Assembly (NCBI GenBank): GCA_036250225.1
Contig: JAPZLL010000062.1
Coordinates: forward strand, 1 to 64,000
From: Cercophora sp. LCS_1
Lineage: Eukaryota > Ascomycota > Sordariomycetes > Sordariales > Lasiosphaeriaceae
Direction: 5' to 3'
Length of the DNA: 64,000 nt
Position 1 is the first letter of the stretch. Every line of letters starts with the position of its first letter. The notes under the pieces were generated by a model. That model was not told the origin of the DNA and did no database searches. It was given only the letters and a program-made list of their open reading frames with translations. A program made the position numbers and the translations under genes. This document shows, piece after piece, positions 54,329 through 64,000 of the stretch.

Positions 54329-57300
54329 ATGGCGCCAGATCCATTCTTTCTCGCGACCGTTGCGACACTTGGCGTCAGTACGACCACCACCATTCCTGCC
54401 GTCGTCGCACACATCGCCCGGGCGCGCAAGACAAAGACAGAAACACCACCGGTATATCAAGACGAGGACGGAGAAGCCACAATCGAGTCAACAGCGCAAT
54501 TCTCTACAAGATGGCAAAAAGCGCACATTCTTTTGTGGGCAGCCGCTGGTCTCGGTTGCCAGATTGCGTTTTCGGTGATTCTTGAGACATCGCCGCATCG
54601 CAACCACAGATTTTCGCTCCAGAGCTGGCTAACCACAGCTTCTTGGGGTCTGATTGGCATGCAGGCCATTTCGATCGCCGCCACTCGCGACTCGGTGCGT
54701 GCCTACAACCAAGGCACGTATCTCGCTGTCACAGGCTTGGCGGTTGGCAGTCTGCTGCTGGCTCAACTCAACAACGCCCCGACATGGTACAGTGAGACAG
54801 GAAGGACATCCCTGATTTTGTGTATCGCCTCAATCGCAACGGCTGTCGGTCTCATAATTGCCAGCCTATCACTGCCTCGTCGGCCCGACGTCTATTCCAA
54901 GGGCAAGCTTGTCGACCGCATGTTCACTGTCAGCGCTTTCAACAGACTCACCTATAGCTGGGCTACCACGCTCATGTTACTGGCCACCAAGAAGGGAGAC
55001 TTGGATATGGAAGATATCCCTCGGCTCAACCACGGCCTGCGCCCTTCCTTTCATTCCGAGCAGTGGTCCAAGAAGAAGAAGGGAACTCTGTTCAGGTCAA
55101 TCCTCAGGCTCTATGGTTGGGGATTCTTCAAACAGTGGACGGCCGCCAGTGCCAGCGCGGCCATTTCGTACCTACCGTGGTGGGTCACGCTGCGCCTCTT
55201 GGAAGCGCTCGAGGCGCGGAGGCCGGGTGAGCCGATGGCAGGGCGTTTGTGGCTCTATCTTCTCTGGCTGGGTCTTGCGAAGGTCGCTGGCTCTGTAAGA
55301 AGGGCCCTTATCTCTCCTTTACCACGGGAACTGACACGTTCCTTTAGCTTCTGGACTCCTGGCTCATGTGGACGCAAATCATTGACCTCGACGTCCCTGT
55401 ACGAAGCCAGCTGTCAGCCGTCATCTTCGAAAAGGCGACGCGACGAAAGAATGTCAAGTCGGCCGATGCCTCCAAGGATGATGAAAAGCTCCCGGCAGAG
55501 CAGGCGGCAACGGATGGCCAAGACAAAAGCAACGGAGCCACCGACGACACGACAAGTCTGAAAACGAAACAAGCCGTCATTAATCTCATGAGCGTCGACG
55601 CCGTCCGCGTTGCGGATTTCAGCTTCTTCCAGTTCATGTTTCCTACCAGTATCATCCGTTTTACTCTCTCCGTGTGGTTTTTACTGCACTTGCTTGGGTG
55701 GCTCCCTCTTACTGTTGGGTTGCTATCTGTCGGTCTAACCATCCCGCTGAACACGACCATGACAAAGGTTCTGTTTGAAGCAGATGAGAGGCTGATGAAG
55801 ATTCGGGACCAAAAGGTGGAGTTGATCACCGAAGCCCTGAATGGCGTCCGCCAAATCAAGTTCTCGGCGCTCGAGGAGCAGTGGGAAAAGCGCATCCTTG
55901 GTTTACGGGAGAAGGAGCTCGAAATCATGTGGCTCTTTTTCAAGTACAACATTGTCCTGGACGGCTGCTGGACACTGATTCCCATTCTTCTGGGTCTCAC
56001 ATGTCTCGGCACGTATGCCTGGATTCACGGAGAACTCACGGCATCCGTCGCTTTCGTCAGCATCGGAATCCTTGCCACTTTGGATTCTGCCATCGCCTCC
56101 ACTCCAGGACTTATCCATTTTGCAGTTGAGGCCTGGGTCTCGCTCAAGCGTATTGAGAAGTACCTTGATGGCCCTGAGATCAAGCCAATCAGGACCCATA
56201 CCGACAAACCGGATATCACATTCGAGGACGCCGATTTGTCGTGGCCCGTCGACGATGACGAGAAGACTGACGAAACCGACAAGTTTGTTCTTCGTAATGT
56301 CACTCTCAGCTTCCCTTCTGGTGAGCTCTCAGTAATCTCCGGCAAGACAGGCTCTGGGAAGAGTCTCATGCTTGCTGCTATCCTGGGCGAAGCCGATCTT
56401 TTGTCAGGCTCCATCTACGTGCCAGCACCGCCAACCCTCGACGAGCGCCAAGACCACAAAGCCAACGCCGGGAACTGGGTTCTTCCTTCGAGTATTGCCT
56501 ACGTTGGCCAACAACCGTGGATCGAGAATGCAACAGTCCGAGATAACGTCCTCTTTGGCATGCCTTTTGACGAGGAGCGCTATGAGCAAACTCTCGCTGC
56601 CTGTGCTCTGAAGAAGGACCTCGATGCTCTACCCGATGGCGACAAAACTGAGCTTGGCGTCAATGGGGTCAACCTTAGTGGTGGCCAAAAATGGCGTATC
56701 ACTGTTGCCCGCGCCGTGTATTCAAGGGCGGGCATTCTAGTTATGGATGACATCTTCAGCGCGGTTGATGCGCACGTCAGTCGTCATATCCTTGAAGAGT
56801 GCCTAGCGGGAAGTTTGTGTAAGGGACGCACCGTCATTCTCGTTACTCATCATGTGGCCTTGGTCGAAAAGCATGCCCGGTTCATTGTAGACTTGGCTGA
56901 CGGAGGTGTTCGATACTACGGTCTGACTGAGCAACTCGGCGGTAAGGTCTTGGAAAGAATTAAGAGCTTCGATCTTCCCGAGCCCGAAGGTATCGAGACC
57001 GACATCGATGCAGAGGAGGCCGACCCGGAGCCCTTGAAGCGGCAGAACTCCAAGGTGGGAGCAAAGTTCGTGGAAGACGAGACACGGCAAAAGGGAGCTG
57101 TCAAAGCACATGTTTACAAAACATATATCAAGAGCAGTGGTGGGTGGGTCTTTTGGGTCCTGATGGTTTTAATGTATGTTGGATTCCAGGCATCGGAAAT
57201 CGGTTAGTATCCTCTTCCATCTTGATGTCCGAGGCTTACAGTTTTGCAGCTCAACCGTGGGTAGTACGGCTCTGGACCGGTCAGTCTGAGGCCGCAAGTC

Positions 57301-59084
57301 TCCCCATCATGGTTGACCAAAACCTCGCGCCAAACCGGTATCACTACTACGACCTCCACAATACATCTGGGCCAACGTTGGGTGTGCAGGAGGGCCGTGG
57401 GGTCAAATTCTGGCTCACGATTTATGCCATCGTCTGTCTGATCGGTGTCTTCTTTGGAACCGTTCGATTCACCGCTACTTTCTACGCCAGCCTGAAGGCG
57501 AGCAGAACTCTGTTCGAAAAGATGTTGTTCTCTGTGCTGCGAACTCCGCTCCGCTGGGCCGACACCGTTCCCGTTGGACGGATTCTCAACCGTTTTAGCG
57601 CCGACTTCAACTCCGTCGACAGCGATCTAGCCAACAACGGGACATGGTTCCTTGCCAACTGGCTTCAAACTCTCGGCATTTGTGTCACTTCATTCTTCGT
57701 CTCGCCGCTCATTGTGCCGCTGGCCGTCCTCTGCCTCGGCTGGTGTCTGTGGCTCGCCAAGATATATTTAGCTGCCGCAAGACCCGCAAAGCGACTTCAT
57801 AGCACGTCAAAGTCGCCTGTTCTCGATCTTTTTGGGTGCACCTTGACGGGTCTGACAACCATTCGCGCGTTTGGACGAGCTGGATCATATATCGACGCTA
57901 TGCACACTAAGATCGAGGAGAACAGCACCTGCGCCATGAACTTGTACCTGTTCAACCGATGGATCGGCTGGAACATGAACCTGGCCGGCATTGCCTTCAC
58001 CGTTATTGTCGTCATCTTTGTATTGATTCAAGATAATATGGACGCCGCCCTCGCCGGCTTCGTGCTCAACTTCGCCATGCAATTCTCCGGTGCAGTTCTC
58101 GTCGCCGTCCGGCAGTCGGCGTCGCTCGAGCTCGAGATGAACGCCGTTGAGCGTGTGATTGAATACTCGGAACTCGAGACCGAGGATTTCGGTGGAGAAA
58201 AGGCACCAGCCGCGTGGCCGACGCAGGGCCGGCTCGAGGTGAATGATCTCGTTGTGGGATACGCGCCACAGTTGCCGCCTGTCCTCAAGGGGATCACCTT
58301 CCATGTCAACCCGGCTGAGAGAATCGGAGTGGTGGGCCGCACAGGCGCCGGCAAGTCATCTCTGACGCTCGCCCTCTTCCGATTCCTGGAACCTCGGTCG
58401 GGCAGTATCCACGTTGACGGTCTTGATATCGCCAAGATTTCACTCACCGACCTCCGCTCACGACTGGCAATCATCCCGCAAGATCCAGTTCTCTTCTCCG
58501 GCACAGTCCGTTCCAACCTTGACCCATTCGACAACTACACAGACGAGGAACTGCACGACTCTCTCCGCAGGGTCCATCTTGTCCCCGACACCGAAACTTC
58601 GAGCGGCGACGCGACGCCTTCTTCTTCCTCGGAAGCGGAAACGGAAACTGCAGCCACGGCCGTTGCCAAGAACAAGAACATCTTTCGCGATCTGAGCTCG
58701 CCGATTTCCGAGGGCGGTCAGAATCTGTCACAAGGCCAACGGCAACTGCTCTGTCTTGCGCGCGCTATTGTGTCCCGCCCCAAGGTCATGGTGCTTGATG
58801 AGGCTACGTCGGCGGTGGACATGGCGACGGACACGCTCATTCAGCGATCGATCCGTGAGGAGTTTGGCGGGTCAACGCTTGTTGTGATTGCCCATCGGCT
58901 GAGTACGATTGCTGACTTTGATCGGATTCTTGTTCTGCGGGATGGAGAGGTTGTCGAGTTTGGGACACCGAAGGAGCTGTGGGAGGCTGAAGGAGGGGGC
59001 GTGTTTAGGAGTATGTGCAATGAGAGTGGAGAGAGGGACAAGCTGAAGAGTGTCATCTTGGGTGAGGGGTCTTCTAAGTGGTGA
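54329..59084 (+). CDS. ABCC-type full ABC transporter
   Basis: Predicted 1551-aa multidrug-resistance-protein-like exporter (subfamily C), in plasma or vacuolar membrane. Exons: 54329-55294, 55348-57202 and 57250-59084. Layout: several N-terminal helices, TMD1, NBD1, TMD2, NBD2. NBD1 has Walker A GKTGSGKS (about 654-661), signature LSGGQK (about 765) and Walker B ILVMDDIFSAVD, with Asp in place of the catalytic Glu. That is the usual degenerate site of ABCC proteins. NBD2 has GRTGAGKS (about 1303), LSQGQRQ (about 1433) and VMVLDEATSAVD (about 1453), all canonical. A Ser/Thr/Glu-rich insert of about 25 residues precedes the NBD2 signature (encoded near 58590-58680). Substrate is unknown and no biosynthetic cluster is adjacent. 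It converges on the DUF6536 gene, with stops 151 bp apart. Confidence 0.95.
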
Positions 59085-59235
59085 TGTTGGTGGATATTGG
59101 TCTCATTGGTGTGTATGTCTTGTGCCGGGTTGTAGGATCCAAGGATCTCCTCTCTTTCCTCTCTCTATAGACCTACGAAATCTCCATGTCTACCTCCCCT
59201 GGGTATCTCACACGAAAAGGAAACGACAATCATGA

Positions 59236-62094
59236 TCATACATAGCACTTACCCTTGACCGGCGGCTGGACTCCATCCTCCCTCACCCCGAAACTCAAAT
59301 GGGCAACCTCCCCCTCACTGCCCATCCCATCATAGAACCCATCGGGCATCCTGACAACACCCCACCGAACACGACTTTCAGCAAGACGAGAACCAACACC
59401 TCTCTTCATGTCACACAAACTCCCCTCCTCATCAAAAGCAGGACTCTGGTCCCCTTTTGTCTCAATCCCACCCTCTTCCCCACCCCTACTGAGCTCAGAA
59501 GGATGACAAGCCGCCGAAATAGCTAACGAATTCGTCCCCACAACAACCGCCCTCCCCATGCCCTTCCAATCACCAGGTAAATACCTCCAGCCAAGCCAAA
59601 CCGGCGCAAGCGCCATGACAGAAAACACAGCGAGCGACAACAGAATCGCAGATGTCGAATACCCAAGTCCGATAAACGCCTGCTCCGACAATCCAATACT
59701 TGTATCCCTGTTTTGGCTATTCTCAGTGGTGAAATAGCCACCCTCTGACACAAACACGTATATCGAGTTGGAGACTAAAAAGTGCAGTGCTATGCTGAGG
59801 ACGATTGGCGGAACGGCCCATTTTAACGGAAGTTGCAGTGTGTAGCGTGAGTATTGCGCTCCGCGGGGTGATGTGACGCGGAGGGCGCGGTAGGCGACGC
59901 CCATTTCGTGCCATTCTTTGGCTGTGTGGATGCGCGTGAGCACGGCGTTGAAGCGGAGGTAGCAGAGGGAGACGAGGAGCTGGGGGATGTTGGCGAGGGT
60001 GACGTAGTTTGTGAAGGAGCCGCTGTAGTTTTGGGTGGCGCGGTCGAGGAGGATGAAGGATTGGGAGTTTACGCCAAAGGCTTCGAGGCGTTTGGAGGAT
60101 TGCATTGCTAGCGCGAAGAGGGTGGTGGATGCGATGAGGGTGGTGAGGAAGAGGGCCATCGTTAAGAGTTTGCTTGATGTTGGAATGACAGAGTGGTAGC
60201 GGGCGCCGTGGGATTTCCAAGGGCGCGGCGTCACGGGAAGGGGTTGCGCTGAGGGCGAGAAGAGGGAGTTGGAGAAGTCGGTCTGTGAGAGGGTGCACAT
60301 CCTCGTTGTGGTTGGGTCGGGATTGCGAAGGAAGGAGTCGATGGCATCACCGAGGGTGATAAGTGGTGGTGATGGATTCTCCTTCCACACGAGAGTGCGG
60401 ACAACGAAGAAGCTTTGAATCATCTTGGCGAGGACACAGGTGGTGACAACTAGCAGGACCACATTGGACATGCCGATGATACACGCGCCTTCACCGCTGT
60501 TGTCGCCCAGTACCTCCGCTAGGCAATAAGCAACTCTGTCCTGCCTGTCGTCCAGGTTGCTGTTTTTCCCAGACCTCATCTGCACATCCCAGGCGTCATA
60601 TGGATGCCAAAACTTGAAGGACCAGTAGTCGTTGGGGTCAGTGCTCAACCCGCTCTCCGCTTGCACAATCGGGCCGCCGCTCTGCCAATCTTCGAGGTTC
60701 GACATACCGTAACCGAGCGCTGATCCGCAGCTATTACGGCACTGCTTGGTGCCATCCTCGTACTTTGTGAAACTCTGTTTCATAGTGCACTCGGCTGAGA
60801 AGAGTAGCGGGTTGAGCGCATCTCCGGGAACCAGGTCCTCCCAGAAAGCCGCGTCGGCGTCTAGCATCCGTGGGAAGAGCTCGTTGCGTGTCCAGCCGCG
60901 CAGATCTTCGACTCTGGCATCGGTGAACACATCCATGAGCACAACCACCACATCACCGTGATTGCGGAGCCCCCGACCCTGTCCGCATTCTAGATACTCT
61001 CTTCTGCAAGCATCAAAGGTCAATCGTTCCCACTTTTTGTCCACGGCAGTCGCAGCTTTCGAAATCCGAGTATTGGCTACAGACGACTGGTTGAGGTAAT
61101 CCTCCTTGCTTCGGTCGTTGACAGGCTGCCATTCCGGTGTCACTACCTCGCTGATACACGTCTTGGCGTCGGCCATTGTCGCAGGTTGCGTGCAGTTGAT
61201 CCGTCTTCCTCCGTTTGCAACGGGATCAAAAGACGGCACAGCGACGTTCTCCCAGGCCTTGGGCCAGCCGCCAACTCCCCCCTTGTAACAAACAGTTGGA
61301 TCGTAGTATTCTTCGTCACTGAGGCAGACTGCAGGCAGCTCGTTTGGGTACTTGTTGTTTCTTTCGCGCACGTAGTCGGGACAGGTGCTGTTCCTACCTG
61401 TTGATTTCATCTGGGTCACGGAACAGGACACCAAGGAACCGTTGACATCCCAAAGGCCAACAACTGGGGACACAAGCCGGCTGCACCGCGTGGCGACCTC
61501 CAAGTTGATGGGGTCTGTGCAATTCCCAGGCACCTTCATGTTCCAAAGGCTGGCGCCGGGCGGATAGTATGTGGCGCCCTGAAGAAACGGCTCGGCGGCG
61601 AGTGTCATGGTGAAAGATGTCCGCTGTGATTCGACGTAAAAGATGGCAGAGTTGAAGAGCAGGTGGATCGGGACCGACGACGCCATAAGCACGAGCCACG
61701 ATGTTCGTTTGAAGCTCGAGAGACTCGCAAAGTTGCGGAGGGTGGGGACCCCAATGTCCAGCCATCGCGACGCTTGGTGTGCTCGATCGAGTTCGGCGCG
61801 GGAGGGAGCAGCGACAAGTTGCATGAAGAAGTTAGACGACGCGAGGATGAGGGTGCCCAAGACGTTGAGCACTAAATGAAGAAAGATGTTGAGTCCTGAT
61901 GCCGTTTGGCATGATCCCTGGAAGATGGGAAAGGTCGAGTTGACGCCAGAATCCCGCTTCACGACGAGACCGTAGACGAGGGCGCTGAGGAGGACTGTCG
62001 AGAGGGCCGACACAAGGATGGCGTTGACTTTGGCAGATGTCTTCCAGCTCATGCCCGCCGCCTCAAATCGTTTGACGCGGTTGCGTATCGCCAT
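59236..62094 (-). CDS. DUF6536 multi-pass membrane protein
   Basis: Intronless 952-aa integral membrane protein of a fungal-specific family. The N-terminal DUF6536 region is clear: helix 1 (VNAILVSALSTVLLSALVYG), GSCQTASGLNIFLHLVLNV, then LASSNFFMQLVAAPSRAELD and WLDIGVPTLRNF, the family signature, and a further helix. A large loop (about 180-540) has many Cys and N-glycosylation sequons (NCT, NGS, NST, NQS) and is presumably extracellular. At least five more helices follow, then a polar C-terminal tail of about 110 residues. Function of the family is unknown. The first Met is taken as start because the frame has no better upstream candidate. Confidence 0.92.
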   Translation of the reverse strand: MAIRNRVKRFEAAGMSWKTSAKVNAILVSALSTVLLSALVYGLVVKRDSGVNSTFPIFQGSCQTASGLNIFLHLVLNVLGTLILASSNFFMQLVAAPSRAELDRAHQASRWLDIGVPTLRNFASLSSFKRTSWLVLMASSVPIHLLFNSAIFYVESQRTSFTMTLAAEPFLQGATYYPPGASLWNMKVPGNCTDPINLEVATRCSRLVSPVVGLWDVNGSLVSCSVTQMKSTGRNSTCPDYVRERNNKYPNELPAVCLSDEEYYDPTVCYKGGVGGWPKAWENVAVPSFDPVANGGRRINCTQPATMADAKTCISEVVTPEWQPVNDRSKEDYLNQSSVANTRISKAATAVDKKWERLTFDACRREYLECGQGRGLRNHGDVVVVLMDVFTDARVEDLRGWTRNELFPRMLDADAAFWEDLVPGDALNPLLFSAECTMKQSFTKYEDGTKQCRNSCGSALGYGMSNLEDWQSGGPIVQAESGLSTDPNDYWSFKFWHPYDAWDVQMRSGKNSNLDDRQDRVAYCLAEVLGDNSGEGACIIGMSNVVLLVVTTCVLAKMIQSFFVVRTLVWKENPSPPLITLGDAIDSFLRNPDPTTTRMCTLSQTDFSNSLFSPSAQPLPVTPRPWKSHGARYHSVIPTSSKLLTMALFLTTLIASTTLFALAMQSSKRLEAFGVNSQSFILLDRATQNYSGSFTNYVTLANIPQLLVSLCYLRFNAVLTRIHTAKEWHEMGVAYRALRVTSPRGAQYSRYTLQLPLKWAVPPIVLSIALHFLVSNSIYVFVSEGGYFTTENSQNRDTSIGLSEQAFIGLGYSTSAILLSLAVFSVMALAPVWLGWRYLPGDWKGMGRAVVVGTNSLAISAACHPSELSRGGEEGGIETKGDQSPAFDEEGSLCDMKRGVGSRLAESRVRWGVVRMPDGFYDGMGSEGEVAHLSFGVREDGVQPPVKGKCYV

Positions 62095-64000
62095 CGCGCT
62101 GATCGTCGGGCCAACCTATGCCGTCCGGCGATAAATCGAGTGCGAATGAGCATGATGCAAGTCTTGAGGTGAACACGTCCATTTTGACGGTTTGGAATGC
62201 GAGCAATGCAGCTCCTGAAAGACGAGTGAAACTGGAAGGATTGGATCCCAGACGTCATTGCTGAACCGCGCGGCAAGAGCGTTGGCACAGGTCTTGGCAT
62301 TCCTCCCGCGAACCTGGAAGAGAGCGCCGGTGCGGGGTTCCACAGTTCGGCCCCACTCGCCCGGGACAGTGCGCGGACTGTGTTCAACACATGATGCCAT
62401 CGCCAAACACGTCGTCGACGGCGATACGATTCGAACCCAGCTGAGGAGCAACGCTTTAGAAGCGTTTTAACGACTTCTTTTAACCAAAAAAAGAGAGTTA
62501 AAGAGAGCAAAAAGCTAGGTGCCTAATTTACTAAATTCCCGGAGGAATCGTTCTGCTAGGGAGCGCACTCGAAAGCCGTATTCAACGTCCGGTCCCCCGG
62601 AAACGGTTTTCTAGGTTAGCAGGCCTGCAGGAGTAGAGCGACTCCTGACTCCACTCGCCCATACACGCATCTTGTATGACAAGTCCGACTTGGAAACCTG
62701 CCTAGGAGTTGGCCCCCATAAAGGACCTAAGCCAGATTTCCCAATCCTGCCCCGCCCCACCCTCCGCCTCGACGGCGACGTTCCCACTGCTGCTGCCATC
62801 ATCCACGATAATCTTTTGCGATCCTGGCAGTGGGTTTCGTGCATCCATCTGGACGCGCCACCACCTTTCTGCCCCGACCTTGACAACCTAGACAACCGAC
62901 CACCCGCGCAACCACCCCACGAAGATATCAACGGCCTCCGCGACGGCAAAAGCGGATTGGGTTTCCAAGTTTGACCACGCCGTCTTGATGCGACTTTCCG
63001 TTGCGCCCCAAGAACAAACTTGCAAGTCGCTGATGCATTTTCGGATCTTGCTAAGAAGCTAATAAATTACGGCTACTGATAGGTGTGACACCCATAAGAC
63101 ACCATCTCATCCCTACTTTTGCAACCAACTTCTCTTCCCATCGTGACAAACGAACAGCTCCCAACCCGAAGGGCAACCGCCGCAGCCCAAAAGACCTCCT
63201 GCCTATTTCGATCAAGAGCGAAGAGATGAAACATCACCGCACTGGTTGAAAATGACACCCCGAGTCCTACCCTCGCCCCTACAAGGAACCGCCCCGACGC
63301 CTCCCTCGAAACGAATCATCCGGAGGACGACGAGCAAGGCCCTATAGCCGTCATAACTACCGAAAGTTCCCCGCATACTGTCTCCGTACGACACACACAA
63401 CGCTTCCACCTACAGCTTCGCGTGCCACCTAGATCCTCTATCTGACCCCCACCGAAGCATTAACCGAGCCGCAATCTACACCAATATTGTCAGGGCTGCA
63501 AGCGAGGAAGGCAGTTCTCGGTCAACATGCTCGTGGGGTAAAGCCAAGACCGGCATCTGGCCTTGAAGGAGAAAGCGGACAAATGGCATCACTCGTTTCG
63601 CTTCCCCGGTTTCCAGTCGCCCGGGAGGAACTGGTGCCGTGAGGCAGTGGAACAACGGTTGCAACGGTTCTGGAAGCTCAGTTCGGCGCTTTAATATTAG
63701 GACCTCGTGGCAGGGCCATCCTTTTACCTGGGGCTTGGTTCCGGGTGGGTGTTGTGCTCTGCCGTTCTCTCTTCAGCGCCACCGTCAGGGCGATGGCGTC
63801 AGCTGGGTTCTATTTCTTTCCCCTATTACGCCGGGCATGTGCATCCGCATGCTTGGTCTGACGCTTTGCATTGATTTATGCTTATATTCCTGCTTGTCCT
63901 TCATCCGAGTCGCTCACGTCACACATGTGCGAGGAGAAGCAGGAATCTCGTATCATCGAATAACCCTCGAGCCGGACAACGTTCCAAAGAAGAACCCAAC
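62095..64000. other. Terminal gap with no supported gene
   Basis: About 1.9 kb upstream of the DUF6536 gene. A tRNA-like stretch on the minus strand (about 62411-62495: a hairpin AACGC-TTCTAAA-GCGTT and a GGTTCGAATC B-box) does not fold into a cloverleaf. A short inverted repeat CAGGAGT...ACTCCTG lies at about 62626-62645. Other frames are short and unrecognised. Confidence 0.45.

Noticed and set aside
62411..62495. tRNA gene on the minus strand
   Set aside because: A good anticodon-like hairpin and a GGTTCGAATC B-box are present, but the T-stem does not pair (CTGGG against CGTAT), the acceptor arms do not match, and the loop would give a CTA anticodon. Treated as decayed or coincidental.

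Overview
The window is nuclear DNA of a filamentous ascomycete (Pezizomycotina, most likely Sordariomycetes). The reasons are short GT-AG introns of roughly 44-99 bp, several with a CTNAC-like branch site, and families that are essentially fungal: a HET domain, DUF1996, DUF6536, CorA-like proteins without GMN, a fungal POT transporter, an S41 peptidase of the fungal CPAF-like type and an ABCC transporter. It also holds decayed Tc1/mariner and Ty1/copia elements. There is no operon logic. Genes are monocistronic on both strands. All exon models here were derived by joining splice sites so that reading phase is kept. The species cannot be named from this sequence. || Layout. 1-14 kb is gene-poor and relic-rich: a frameshifted Tc1/mariner transposase (137-1304), a six-exon CorA-like gene (1808-4265), a copia polyprotein relic (4790-5450, minus), a broken N-terminus of a HET gene (about 5947, minus), a palindrome-bearing repeat (6.2-6.4 kb), an intact HET gene (7818-9186, minus), a small secreted Cys protein (9398-10006, minus) and a P450 pseudogene with an internal deletion (10727-11586). 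14-30 kb holds a POT peptide transporter, an S41 peptidase, a MITE-like element, two different trypsin-fold serine peptidases (22042-24192 minus; 26832-29185 plus) and a second small secreted Cys protein. 30-41 kb holds a pair of tRNA-derived-looking repeats, an SDR, a FAD oxidoreductase-Rieske protein with a presumptive mitochondrial presequence, and a DUF1996 protein. 41-54 kb holds a Pro/Gly-rich secreted protein with repeated LExRD motifs, a 1083-aa coiled-coil AT-hook protein, a free-standing protein resembling the prodomain of M35 metallopeptidases, a trypsin-like gene interrupted by a single-base frameshift, a 77-aa protein with an N-terminal acylation signal, and a single-pass membrane protein. 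54-62 kb holds an ABCC full transporter converging on a DUF6536 membrane protein. || Interplay. No biosynthetic pathway is evident. The theme that recurs is proteolysis and self/non-self or surface biology: S41, two complete S1-like peptidases, a third S1-like locus that may be broken, an M35-prodomain-like protein, HET genes and three to four secreted proteins. The most unusual product is the 747-aa V8-like serine peptidase. Its long C-terminal half repeats an FF-starting, hydrophobic/amphipathic segment three times, an architecture for which I know no named family. || Long stretches at 11.6-13.8, 16.2-18.1, 24.2-26.6, 36.6-39.1 and 62.1-64.0 kb have no gene I can support. No rRNA, CRISPR or convincing tRNA gene was seen.
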